Shown piece after piece: positions 9,297-17,182 of a stretch of DNA of 64,000 bases. The number at the start of each line of letters is the position of its first letter. Positions within the stretch are counted from its first letter, which is position 1. The translations under genes and the position numbers were made by a program. Under the pieces are notes generated by a model. That model did no database searches. It was not told the origin of the DNA and was given only the letters and a program-made list of their open reading frames with translations. Source of the stretch: Enhydrobacter aerosaccus (GTDB taxonomy: Bacteria; Pseudomonadota; Alphaproteobacteria; Reyranellales; Reyranellaceae); assembly GCA_903832005.1 (NCBI GenBank), contig CAIKZO010000015.1, positions 1 to 64,000 on the forward strand. Reading direction: 5' to 3'.

Positions 9297-10409
9297 TTAC
9301 TTGGTTGCCGGGAACGACTTGCCATCCTTCCAGACGTAGATGTCGTAGACCGGGTTCTTGATGTCGCCCTTCTGGTCGTAGGCCAGCGGACCGACGGCAG
9401 AGTCGTAGCTGCCGGTGCGAATGGCGGCGGCAACGGCGGCGGCATCGGTCGACTTCGCCTTGGTGGCGGCCTCGGCCCACAGCTTCACGGCAGCGTAGGT
9501 GAAGAGCGTGTAGCCCGCGGGCTCATACTTGGTGTCGCGAAACTTCTTAACGAGATCCGCATTCTTCGGATCGTCCTCGGCCTTCGGCGGGAACGACATC
9601 AGCACGCCGTCGGTGGCAGCGCCGCCCAGCTTGCCGAACTCAGCATCCTCGAGCGCGTCGAAGCCGACCATCTGCGCGCCGAAACCCTGCTCGCGCGACT
9701 GCTTGATGATCATGGCCGCGTTCTGGTGGTAGCCACCGAGCACGATCATGTCGATCTTCGCCTGCTTCATTTTGTTGATCAGCGAGGTGAAGTCCTTGTC
9801 GGTATCGTTGTACGATTCGTACATCGCTTCGCGCAGGCCACCCTTGTTCAGTGCCTTCTTGGTCTCGTCGGCCACGCCTTTGCCGTACGGCGATTTGTCG
9901 TGAAGGATCGCGATCTTGGCGTTGCGGTGCCACTTCAGGATGTAGGTGCCGACCGTGTTGCCCTGCACGTCGTCGCGACCGACCGTGCGGAACACCGTGG
10001 TGTTGCCCTTGGCCAGCGCCTCATCCGTCAGTCGGACATTGGTCGAAGCCGGCGTGATCTGCAGGATCTTGCCTTCCTTGTAGATGTCGGAAGCCGGGAT
10101 CGAGCTGCCCGAGCAATAATGGCCAATCACCACGATCACCTTGTCGGACACCATCTTGTTGGCGACCGCGGTCGCCTGCTTGGGATCGCAGGCATCGTCG
10201 CCGATCTGCAACTCGATCTTCTGGCCGTTGACGCCACCAGCGGCGTTGAGATCGGCCACCGCCATCTCGGCGCCGTGCTTCATCTGCTCACCGAAGGCGG
10301 CGTTCGAGCCCGTCATCGGTCCGACGGTCGCCATCTTGATCTGCGCGAAAGCCGGCGTTGCCGCGAGGGCAAGCGCAGCAATCGCCATCGTCCCCAAATA
10401 TCTGCTCAT
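9297..10409 (-). CDS. livK: Branched-chain amino-acid ABC transporter, periplasmic substrate-binding protein
   Basis: Periplasmic receptor feeding the LivHMGF permease. From the ATG at 10409 the protein is 370 aa with a signal peptide MSRYLGTMAIAALALAA...AFA ending before QIKMATVGPMTGSNAAFG, the conserved start of LivJ/LivK-type proteins. The IELQIGDDACDPKQA segment and the HYCSGSSIPASDIY ligand-binding loop are typical. An upstream ATG at 10424 is inside the ribosome site AGGGAGA of the 10409 ATG, so the inner start is preferred. It is the last gene before a strong terminator. The true ligand is unknown because this family also binds amides and aromatic compounds. Confidence 0.9.
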   Translation of the reverse strand: MSRYLGTMAIAALALAATPAFAQIKMATVGPMTGSNAAFGEQMKHGAEMAVADLNAAGGVNGQKIELQIGDDACDPKQATAVANKMVSDKVIVVIGHYCSGSSIPASDIYKEGKILQITPASTNVRLTDEALAKGNTTVFRTVGRDDVQGNTVGTYILKWHRNAKIAILHDKSPYGKGVADETKKALNKGGLREAMYESYNDTDKDFTSLINKMKQAKIDMIVLGGYHQNAAMIIKQSREQGFGAQMVGFDALEDAEFGKLGGAATDGVLMSFPPKAEDDPKNADLVKKFRDTKYEPAGYTLFTYAAVKLWAEAATKAKSTDAAAVAAAIRTGSYDSAVGPLAYDQKGDIKNPVYDIYVWKDGKSFPATK

Positions 10410-10442
10410 GCAAGTCTCCCTCATTGTGATCTCGAAAACAGC

Positions 10443-10805
10443 TTAGTGCCGCTCCTCCCAGCCCAGCAAGCCTTTGCGGGCGTAGAGCCACGGATATTGG
10501 CGCACCATCTGGCGCACACGGGTCAAACGATAGGCAAATGACGCGAGAACGAACTGAACCGCCCAACCCAGGGCGAACCCGCCGGCCGACCACAACTCGC
10601 CGTTCATCAGCGCGTAGTCGAAAAAGCGCAGAACAGCGGAAAGCAGCGCCGTATAGCCGATGAGGAGCCGCCACGACCGCCAGGTCTGCGCAAGCCCCTG
10701 TCCGGTGGCGAACGATGCCGGCCCCACCAGCAGGAGGTTGAACACCAGAACGACCGTCAGCGTGTCGCCGAACCAGTCGAACATCATCGTGTCGAGGTCG
10801 CTCAT
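10443..10805 (-). CDS. Small membrane protein of the liv operon (function unknown)
   Basis: A 120-aa protein with three or four predicted membrane helices: about residues 13-33 (LTVVLVFNLLLVGPASF), 47-62 and 75-93, ending in a basic RLTRVRQMVRQYPWLYARKG tail. I recall similar small proteins sitting in liv-type operons of alphaproteobacteria (a DUF6867-like family), but no function is established to my knowledge. Its start overlaps the livF stop as ATGA, so it is translated with the transporter. A role as accessory or assembly subunit is inference only. Confidence 0.8.
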   Translation of the reverse strand: MSDLDTMMFDWFGDTLTVVLVFNLLLVGPASFATGQGLAQTWRSWRLLIGYTALLSAVLRFFDYALMNGELWSAGGFALGWAVQFVLASFAYRLTRVRQMVRQYPWLYARKGLLGWEERH

Positions 10806-11515
10806 GCGTGGCCACCTTCGAGATAGGCCGCGCGCACTTCCTGGTTGGCGAGCAGCTCCTTGCCCGTACCGCTCAGCCTGACCCGCCCATTCACCAGCAC
10901 GTAGCCGCGATCGGCAAGGCGCAGCGCATGGAAGGCGTTCTGTTCCACGAGGAAGATCGTCACGCCCTCTTCCCGCGCGATTCGGGCGATCGCATCGAAG
11001 ATCTGGCGCACGATCAGCGGCGCCAGACCCAGCGACGGCTCGTCGAGCAGCAGCAGGCGCGGCCTGCTCATCAGCGCACGCCCGATCGCCAGCATCTGCT
11101 GCTCGCCGCCGGACAGCGTGCCGCCCCGCTGCTCGCGCCGCTCGGCCAGCCGCGGGAACATCGCGAAGACGCGGTCGAGGTCGTTCTGGAAATGCGCCGG
11201 ATCGGTGATGATCGCGCCCATCTGCAGATTCTCGTACACCGTCATGCGCGGGAAGATGCGGCGGCCTTCCGGCACCTGCGCCACGCCGCGCCGCACGATC
11301 TCGTGCGTCGGCAGGCCCGCGATCTCCTCGCCTTCGAGCTTGATCGAGCCACTGCGCGCGCGCGGGCTGCCGCAGATCGTCATCAGGAGCGTCGACTTGC
11401 CCGCGCCATTTGCGCCAATCAGAGTGACGACCTCGCCCTTGGCGACATTGAGGTCGACGCCATGCAGCGCCTGGATCGCGCCGTAGAAAGTGGCTACTCC
11501 CCGCACCTCAAGCAT
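10802..11515 (-). CDS. livF: Branched-chain amino-acid ABC transporter, ATPase LivF
   Basis: One of two cytoplasmic ATPases of the importer. The 237-aa protein has Walker A GANGAGKST, the Q-loop region, ABC signature LSGGEQQML, Walker B LLLLDEPSLGLAPL and the switch histidine region FLVEQN. The short length and QEVRAAYLEGG terminus are characteristic of LivF. It overlaps livG by 8 bp upstream and the small membrane protein by 4 bp downstream. Confidence 0.95.
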   Translation of the reverse strand: MLEVRGVATFYGAIQALHGVDLNVAKGEVVTLIGANGAGKSTLLMTICGSPRARSGSIKLEGEEIAGLPTHEIVRRGVAQVPEGRRIFPRMTVYENLQMGAIITDPAHFQNDLDRVFAMFPRLAERREQRGGTLSGGEQQMLAIGRALMSRPRLLLLDEPSLGLAPLIVRQIFDAIARIAREEGVTIFLVEQNAFHALRLADRGYVLVNGRVRLSGTGKELLANQEVRAAYLEGGHA

Positions 11516-12314
11516 GGGCTTCTTCCTCGTCGGTGCCGAGGTAGGCGCGGATCACCGCCGGATCCTTCTGCACAGCAGCCGGCGCGCCTTCGGCGATCTT
11601 GCGCCCGTAGTCCAGCACGACGACGTGGTCGGAGATCTTCATGACCACACTCATGTCATGCTCGATCAACAGCACGCCGATACCGTCCTTGTCTCGGATC
11701 GATGTCAGCAGATCGTTGAGCGCCGCCGATTCGCGCGGATTGAGTCCGGCCGCCGGCTCATCGAGACAAAGCAGACGGGGCCCGGTGCACATGGCCCGCG
11801 CGATCTCCAGGCGCCGCTGCGCCCCGTAGGGCAGCTCGCCCGCGGGCCGATCTGCATCAGCCACGAGATCGATCCGCTCGAGCCAGCTCCGCGCGATCTC
11901 GACCGCCTGCGCCTCGGCCGTACGGAAGCTCTTGAGGCCCAGCAGGCCGAACACAGTCATGCCCGAGGCGCGCATCAGCTTGTTGTGCTGCGCCACCATC
12001 AGGTTCTCGAGCACGGTCATGCCGGGAAACAGCCGGATGTTCTGGAACGTCCGCGCGACCTTGGCCTTCTGGCCGATCTCGTGGCCCAGCATGCGTTCCA
12101 GCAGATACTCGCGATCACTGCGCAGGGTCAGCCGCCCAATCGTGGGCTTGTAGAAGCCGGTGATGCAGTTGAATACCGTCGTCTTGCCCGCGCCGTTGGG
12201 GCCGATGATCGCCGTGATCTCGGCCGGACGTGCGGTGAAGGAGACGTCGTCGACCGCCACCAGGCCGCCGAAGCGCATGGTGAGATGCTCGACCTCGATC
12301 AGCGGCGCACTCAC
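11508..12314 (-). CDS. livG: Branched-chain amino-acid ABC transporter, ATPase LivG
   Basis: Second ATPase of the importer. I start it at the GTG at 12314, which overlaps the livM stop as GTGA and gives [18 protein letters not shown], a normal LivG N-terminus (268 aa). A reading from 12458 would overlap livM by about 150 bp. Walker A is GPNGAGKTT, the signature is a weakly conserved [14 protein letters not shown], and Walker B is [13 protein letters not shown]. The extended insert around [16 protein letters not shown] is typical of LivG. Confidence 0.94.
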   Translation of the reverse strand: MSAPLIEVEHLTMRFGGLVAVDDVSFTARPAEITAIIGPNGAGKTTVFNCITGFYKPTIGRLTLRSDREYLLERMLGHEIGQKAKVARTFQNIRLFPGMTVLENLMVAQHNKLMRASGMTVFGLLGLKSFRTAEAQAVEIARSWLERIDLVADADRPAGELPYGAQRRLEIARAMCTGPRLLCLDEPAAGLNPRESAALNDLLTSIRDKDGIGVLLIEHDMSVVMKISDHVVVLDYGRKIAEGAPAAVQKDPAVIRAYLGTDEEEAHA

Positions 12315-13732
12315 GTGCTGCCCCCTGCCTGCAGTTTGGGATGGAGCCGGATCGACGGTTCGCGATGGGAGATCAGGCCACGCGGCCGGAATGCCATGAT
12401 CAGGACCATCGCGCCGCCGAACGCCACCATGCGGTAGGTGCCGAGATCGCGGAACCATTCCGGTAGGCCGATCAGCAGTACCGCCGCCAGCACGACGCCG
12501 ATCTGGCTGCCGAGACCACCCAGCACCACGATGGCGAGGATGATCGCCGATTCGATGAACGTGAAGCTCTCCGGGCTGATGAAGCGCTGCTTGGCGGCGA
12601 AGAATGAGCCGGCGAAACCTGCGAACATCGCCCCAACCGCAAAGGCCGTGAGCTTGGTGTTCGTCGGATTGATGCCCAGCGCCTTGCAGGCGGTCTCGTC
12701 CTCGCGCAACGCCTCCCAGGCGCGTCCGACGGGCAGCCGCCGGATGCGCTGGGTGAAGGCGTTGGTGACCAACGCCAGCGCCAGGATGATGTAATAGAGG
12801 AAGATCAGCCGCTGGTTGCCGCTGAACGGCAGGCCTGTCATCTGGGCGAAGGTCTGATGGCCTGCGGGCGCCGTCTCGGCGAACACCGCACCGAAGAAAG
12901 TGGGCCCCGGGATGTTACCGATGCCCGCCGGGCCACTGCTGAGATCGACCCAGTTCAGCAGTACAAGGCGAATGATCTCGCCGAAGCCCATGGTGACGAT
13001 CGCGAGGTAGTCGCCGCGCAGGCGCAGCACCGGAAACCCAAGTACCAAGCCGAAGGTCGCGGCCATCATACCGGCAAGCGGCAAGACCACCCAGAAGCTG
13101 AGACCGTATTGCGTGCTGAGCAGCGCATAGGAATAGGCGCCGACGGCATAGAAGGCGACGTAGCCGAGATCGAGCAGGCCTGCGAGGCCGACCACGATGT
13201 TCAGCCCCCAGCCCAGCATGATGTAGGTCAGGATCAGCACCGCCAGATCCATCGTCTTCTGGTCGGCGAACGGCATGAACGGCATCGTAAACGCCACGAT
13301 CAGGAGCGCCACGCCAAACCACCTGGCCGCGACGCCGCTCATGTGCACGCCGCGCCGTGATCGTTGCGCCTGGCCGAGCGTCTGGCTCGCCCACGGCCAC
13401 AGACCACGCAGGATGATGACGGCGCCCGCCAGCACGATGAACCAGTGGAGGAACGTCGACGGTAGCGTCAACGGCGCCGCGCCGATCACTCCCAGGATCG
13501 CGCCCAGCACCAGCGCCGGCCAGCGCTGACCGATCGCTGCCAGTAACAAGCCGATGCGTCCGACGAAGATCGTCGCCACCGCAATCGCGAGATCAACAAG
13601 CTGGAAATCGAACTGCAGTCCCTTGCCGCCCAGGCTGTTCGTGCGGAAGCCGACGATGAAGATGCCGAGCGCTGCGGACACCAGCGCCGTCAGCGCGGCA
13701 TCCTTCAGCATGGAGGGTAGATCGCGCTTCAT
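12311..13732 (-). CDS. livM: Branched-chain amino-acid ABC transporter, permease LivM (long form)
   Basis: Inner-membrane permease subunit of 473 aa. Residues about 1-150 form an extra hydrophobic N-terminal region with four or so helices, of the type found in long LivM proteins. The canonical permease domain begins near [16 protein letters not shown] and contains [20 protein letters not shown] and the cytoplasmic coupling loop [20 protein letters not shown]. It starts 4 bp after livH and overlaps livG by 4 bp. Confidence 0.94.
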   Translation of the reverse strand: MKRDLPSMLKDAALTALVSAALGIFIVGFRTNSLGGKGLQFDFQLVDLAIAVATIFVGRIGLLLAAIGQRWPALVLGAILGVIGAAPLTLPSTFLHWFIVLAGAVIILRGLWPWASQTLGQAQRSRRGVHMSGVAARWFGVALLIVAFTMPFMPFADQKTMDLAVLILTYIMLGWGLNIVVGLAGLLDLGYVAFYAVGAYSYALLSTQYGLSFWVVLPLAGMMAATFGLVLGFPVLRLRGDYLAIVTMGFGEIIRLVLLNWVDLSSGPAGIGNIPGPTFFGAVFAETAPAGHQTFAQMTGLPFSGNQRLIFLYYIILALALVTNAFTQRIRRLPVGRAWEALREDETACKALGINPTNTKLTAFAVGAMFAGFAGSFFAAKQRFISPESFTFIESAIILAIVVLGGLGSQIGVVLAAVLLIGLPEWFRDLGTYRMVAFGGAMVLIMAFRPRGLISHREPSIRLHPKLQAGGST

Positions 13733-13736
13733 CGGC

Positions 13737-14651
13737 TCAGACCTTCTCGATCTCCGGACGGCCGAGCAGTCCGGACGGCCGGAAGATCAGAACCAGCACC
13801 AGGATCGCGAACACGGCGACGTCCTTGTACTCGCTCGAGAAGTAACCGGCCCAGAAGACCTCGATCATGCCGATCAGCAGCCCGCCCAGCATAGCGCCCG
13901 GCAACGAGCCGATGCCGCCCAGCACGGCCGCAGTGAAGGCTTTGATGCCCGCCAGGAAGCCGATGTAGAAGTCGATGATGCCGTAGTACATCAGGAACAG
14001 CATGCCGGCGACGGCGGCCAGGGCCGCGCCCATCACGAAGGTGAGTGAGATGGTGCGGTCTACGTTGACGCCGAGAAGCGCCGCCATCTTCATGTCCTGC
14101 TCGCAGGCGCGCTGTTGGCGGCCGAGCGACGTCGATGAGATCAGCCAGCTGAAGCCGCCCATCAGCACGACCGTCACCACGACGATGATGATCTGCAGCC
14201 ACGTCACGCGCACGTCGAACCCGTCGGCGCTGAACAGGTTGAAGCCGCCCACGACAATGTCGCCGCCCGGCTTGGGACGCGCGCCCTGGGCCAACTGGAC
14301 ATAGTTCTGCAGCAGGATCGACACACCGATTGCCGAGATCAGCGGCGCCAGCTTGAACGAGCCGCGCAAGGGCCGGTAGGCGACCCGCTCGATGGTCCAG
14401 CCGTAGATCGCCGTGAAGGCCATCGCCAACAGCAGCACCAGCAGGATGGCGATCGGGGCTGAGGAGATGCCGAGGGCGGCGCAGATCAGGAAGCCGATCA
14501 GGGAGATGAAGGAGCCGATCATGAAGATTTCGCCGTGGGCGAAATTGATCATGCCGATGATGCCGTAGACCATCGTGTAGCCGATGGCGATCAAGCCATA
14601 GATGGCGCCCAACGTGACGGCATTGATCAGCTGCTGCGAGAAATACGCCAT
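13737..14651 (-). CDS. livH: Branched-chain amino-acid ABC transporter, permease LivH
   Basis: First gene of the operon, a 304-aa permease. Family signatures are [20 protein letters not shown] at the N-terminus, [19 protein letters not shown], and the coupling segment [20 protein letters not shown], followed by [16 protein letters not shown]. The final GRPEIEKV is a short cytoplasmic tail. An inverted repeat lies 16 bp upstream of its start and may regulate the whole operon. Confidence 0.95.
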   Translation of the reverse strand: MAYFSQQLINAVTLGAIYGLIAIGYTMVYGIIGMINFAHGEIFMIGSFISLIGFLICAALGISSAPIAILLVLLLAMAFTAIYGWTIERVAYRPLRGSFKLAPLISAIGVSILLQNYVQLAQGARPKPGGDIVVGGFNLFSADGFDVRVTWLQIIIVVVTVVLMGGFSWLISSTSLGRQQRACEQDMKMAALLGVNVDRTISLTFVMGAALAAVAGMLFLMYYGIIDFYIGFLAGIKAFTAAVLGGIGSLPGAMLGGLLIGMIEVFWAGYFSSEYKDVAVFAILVLVLIFRPSGLLGRPEIEKV

Positions 14652-14666
14652 TGCCCCTGCTTTTCC

Positions 14667-14697
14667 TTGGTCCAGACCTTAGCGTAGTTTGGACCAA
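14667..14697. promoter_or_regulatory. Inverted repeat upstream of livH (candidate operator)
   Basis: Arms TTGGTCCAGAC (14667-14677) and GTTTGGACCAA (14687-14697) are complementary over 10 of 11 positions and separated by 9 bp. The site is 16-46 bp upstream of the livH ATG, where a regulator dimer could bind or an RNA hairpin could form in the leader. There is no T-run toward livH, so a simple terminator is unlikely. Confidence 0.5.
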
Positions 14698-14746
14698 GTC
14701 GCTGTGAGCAAATCACGCGCCAGACGTCGCGTGCAGCGATAAATAC

Positions 14747-15283
14747 CTAAGCCATTACTTCCTTGCCACTGCGACGAGCCATGGCGACCAGCCTTATCGT
14801 CCCCACGGCCAGCACCAACGCCATCATCACCCAATATATCGGCCCCTGCGGCAGGCGCTTGCCGACAGCCACGGCAAAGGTGATCCAGATGTACCAACCG
14901 CCCACCAGATGCAGCAGCCGCCAGCGCCGTAGCCCCAGCCATTTCACGGCTCCGTCGAACGAAGTGGCCGTCATCGCCGCGAGAAGAACGTAGGCTGCGC
15001 CGGCCAGGACGATATTGGCGGGATTGGTGAGCTTCCAGAACAGGTCGTTGTCGACACGGGCCAGCGCCACGAGCGCGACGAGATGAATGAAATGCGACGC
15101 AGCGAAGGAAAGGCCCAGGGAGCGACGGTTTCGGCGCAGCCACGCCGTCCACGCATTTGGAAAAAGCGTGAACAACGCCGAGGCGGAGAAAGCCATCGCG
15201 AACAGCGCCAGTGAGGTACGCGCCGTCGTGCGGATGATCAGTCGAAGGCTATCGGCGTCGAGAAGCGTCATCGTATCGTTCAT
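14747..15283 (-). CDS. Ferric-reductase-like transmembrane protein
   Basis: A 178-aa membrane protein with about five helices. Paired histidines in AASHFIHLVAL (second helix) and RRWRLLHLVGGWYIW (later helix) are placed like the haem b ligands of ferric-reductase / MsrQ-type domains. The start at 15283 overlaps the stop of the upstream membrane protein as ATGA. The longer frame to 15526 is antisense-like and rejected. No methionine-sulfoxide reductase catalytic subunit (msrP) is adjacent, so calling it MsrQ would be unsupported. It ends a three-gene unit headed by a PadR regulator. Confidence 0.72.
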   Translation of the reverse strand: MNDTMTLLDADSLRLIIRTTARTSLALFAMAFSASALFTLFPNAWTAWLRRNRRSLGLSFAASHFIHLVALVALARVDNDLFWKLTNPANIVLAGAAYVLLAAMTATSFDGAVKWLGLRRWRLLHLVGGWYIWITFAVAVGKRLPQGPIYWVMMALVLAVGTIRLVAMARRSGKEVMA

Positions 15284-15897
15284 TGCACCCTCCGCAGCAG
15301 GGCCGTGCGGCGCAGGCGCCGCCCCAGGCCGATTACATGGAACGACAACAATCCGATCAGGGCGATTTCGCCCGCCGCCGCGAGCAACACTGTCAACGGT
15401 GCTCCTTCCGCGAACAGGCCAGCACGCAGGATGCCCGCCGCCACCGAAGCCACGATCGCCACAAGGCAGATCGCCAGCGGCAGCCACGAACGACGCCAGG
15501 CGAACCAGCCGAGCGCGCCGACGCAAAGCGCGGCGATGAAGGCGTAGCGATCGACGATCGGTACCAGGACGGAAAGGCTATCGCCCACCTCGCCCAGCCA
15601 CATGACGCGCAGGCGCATGGCGACAAAGGTCACGGCCAAGGTCGCGAGCAGCGCGAGCCACGTTCGGCGCGACTGGCGGCTCACGGCATCGGCCGCAAAC
15701 TCAGCGGCAATCTCACGCGCCAGGCCGAAGCGCTCGACGGCGCGGCGTTCGGCGTCGGGCGATGGCCATGCTGGATCAGCCTCAGCCGCATCCCACAGAT
15801 GCGCCTCGATCTCTTCCGTCATCCGCCGCGCCAGTGCCGGCTCGAAGTCGAGCTCGCGGCGCAGCGTCGCGAGATAGGTCTCGATCACGCCGGCCAT
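15280..15897 (-). CDS. Membrane protein linked to a PadR regulator (permease-prefix/HAAS-like)
   Basis: A 205-aa protein starting at the ATG at 15897 (MAGVIETYLATLRRELDFEP), overlapping padR by 13 bp. Residues 1-75 are a soluble helical domain rich in charged residues (RRMTEEIEAHLWDAAEAD, ERRAVERFG), resembling the prefix domains encoded next to PadR genes. After it come about four membrane helices from TWLALLATLAVTFVAM onward. No catalytic motif is visible. Known pattern: PadR regulators often control such adjacent membrane proteins. The specific function is unknown. Confidence 0.7.
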   Translation of the reverse strand: MAGVIETYLATLRRELDFEPALARRMTEEIEAHLWDAAEADPAWPSPDAERRAVERFGLAREIAAEFAADAVSRQSRRTWLALLATLAVTFVAMRLRVMWLGEVGDSLSVLVPIVDRYAFIAALCVGALGWFAWRRSWLPLAICLVAIVASVAAGILRAGLFAEGAPLTVLLAAAGEIALIGLLSFHVIGLGRRLRRTALLRRVQ

Positions 15898-16211
15898 GCC
15901 TGGCCTCCGTTCAGCATCGTGTCGACGGCGCCAGAGAAGCGACGCCACGCCGTACGCCGCTCGCCGAGCGCCGACGAACCTGCCTTGGTCAGGGAATAGA
16001 CACGGCGCTTGCGGCCGCCGGGCGGCGTCATCCAGGCGCTGGCGAGCAGGCCTGCCTGCTCCAGGCGATGCAACGCCGGATAGACGGTCCCTTCCGGCAG
16101 GTCGAAAGTGCCGCTGCTTGCCGTCTTGATGGTCTCGATGATGGCGTAGCCATGCGCCGGTCCGGCCTCGAGCGCGGCGAGGACGATGGCATCGAGATGC
16201 CCTTTGAGCAT
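15885..16211 (-). CDS. PadR family transcriptional regulator
   Basis: A winged-helix DNA-binding protein. LDAIVLAALEAGPAHGYAII and LPEGTVYPALHRLEQAGLL are the signature recognition region of the PadR family, and GRKRRVYSLTKAG is the wing. Starts at 16232, 16223 and 16211 are all in frame. I choose 16211 (MLKGHLD, 108 aa) because GGAAG lies 5 nt upstream, whereas the other two fall in or at the edge of a 21-bp dyad and lack a well-spaced ribosome site. Autoregulation through that dyad is inferred. Confidence 0.88.
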   Translation of the reverse strand: MLKGHLDAIVLAALEAGPAHGYAIIETIKTASSGTFDLPEGTVYPALHRLEQAGLLASAWMTPPGGRKRRVYSLTKAGSSALGERRTAWRRFSGAVDTMLNGGQAWPA

Positions 16212-16221
16212 TTCAGCTTCC

Positions 16222-16242
16222 ATACCTAGCATAACTAGGCAT
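16222..16242. promoter_or_regulatory. 21-bp dyad at the padR start, candidate PadR operator
   Basis: CCTAG (16225-16229) and CTAGG (16235-16239) flank a 5-bp spacer, with a further AT/AT match at the outer ends (16222-16223 and 16241-16242). It sits 11 bp upstream of the chosen padR start and about 40 bp from the divergent flavoprotein gene, which fits an autoregulatory operator. The half-site differs from the classical PadR ATGT-type site. Confidence 0.55.
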
Positions 16243-16260
16243 TAGTCTCCGCCGCGTCAA

Positions 16261-16276
16261 GCGCGTATTAACGCGC
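16261..16276. repeat. Short perfect inverted repeat before the flavoprotein gene
   Basis: GCGCGT (16261-16266) and ACGCGC (16271-16276) are separated by ATTA and end 4 bp before the ATG at 16281. No AGGAG-like ribosome site is visible here, so the hairpin would cover the initiation region of the transcript. It could be an operator or a translation-control hairpin. Confidence 0.4.
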
Positions 16277-16280
16277 CGTC

Positions 16281-17147
16281 ATGAGCACCCCATCCTACGA
16301 TGTCATCGTCATCGGCGCAGGCCCCGCGGGCCTCGTCACCGCTACCGAAGTCGCGCGCACGGGACTTAAAACCCTGTGCATCGACAAGCTGGCCCCCGGC
16401 GGCCAGCTGATCAACCTCACCGAGCTCCACGATTTCGAGGAGCCGTGGCCCGGCCCCGACATGGCCGCCCGCCTCACCGACGAAGCCGCCGTCGCGGGCG
16501 TCGAGATGGGCTTCGGCGACGTCAACAAAGTCTCCCCCGGCGACGTCTGGACGCTCGAAACCGCCGAGGGCGAGAGCCACACCGCACGCCTGATCGTGGT
16601 TGCCACTGGTCTCAACAAGGGCAAGCTCGGCCTGCCCAACGAAGGCGACTTCGAAGGCCGCGGCGTTTCCCACTGCGCCTCGTGCGACGGCCCCTTGTTC
16701 GCGGGGCTGCCCGTGGTCGTCGCAGGCGCCACCGGCTGGGCCGGCATCGAAGCGCACGAACTGGCGGGCGTCGCGGGCGAGGTCACCGTAGTCGATGAAT
16801 CGACTGCGCCGACTCCCGACGGCGTGACGCGTGTCTCCGGCCGCATCGTCGGCCTCGAGGGCGCCAACGGCCTCGAGACGGTCGTCGTCGAAAGCGGCGG
16901 CGAGCGGAAGTCCATTCCGGCCAGCGCGGTGTTCGTCTACATCAACCAATCTCCCGCTGCGGAATTCCTGCCGGATTCGCTTGCACGCGACGCCGCGGGG
17001 CATATCGTTGTCGATGCCGAGGGTCGCACTTCGGTGCCGACGGTCTATGCCGTGGGCGACGTTCGCTCCGGCACCCGCCCCTACCTCAACGAGGCGGTCG
17101 CCGACGGCGAGCGGGCGGCGAAAGCCATCGTCTTGGCACTAAAGTAG
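16281..17147 (+). CDS. Thioredoxin-reductase-like FAD/NAD(P) oxidoreductase
   Basis: A 288-aa flavoprotein of the two-dinucleotide-fold class. It has DVIVIGAGPAGLV at residues 7-19 (FAD), APGGQLINL, a redox pair in HCASCDGPLF (residues about 133-142, CxxC as in thioredoxin reductase), and a C-terminal VYAVGDVRSGTRPYLNEAV FAD contact. The second nucleotide motif reads VVVAGATGWAGIEA instead of the usual GGGxSA form, so NADPH binding is probably altered. It is about 30 aa shorter than typical TrxB. It lies 35 bp upstream of the selenoprotein gene on the same strand, which suggests that it reduces it (inference). Confidence 0.87.
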   Translation: MSTPSYDVIVIGAGPAGLVTATEVARTGLKTLCIDKLAPGGQLINLTELHDFEEPWPGPDMAARLTDEAAVAGVEMGFGDVNKVSPGDVWTLETAEGESHTARLIVVATGLNKGKLGLPNEGDFEGRGVSHCASCDGPLFAGLPVVVAGATGWAGIEAHELAGVAGEVTVVDESTAPTPDGVTRVSGRIVGLEGANGLETVVVESGGERKSIPASAVFVYINQSPAAEFLPDSLARDAAGHIVVDAEGRTSVPTVYAVGDVRSGTRPYLNEAVADGERAAKAIVLALK

Positions 17148-17182
17148 TCGCGGCTCTCAACAAGAACCGAGGAGAAACCTCC

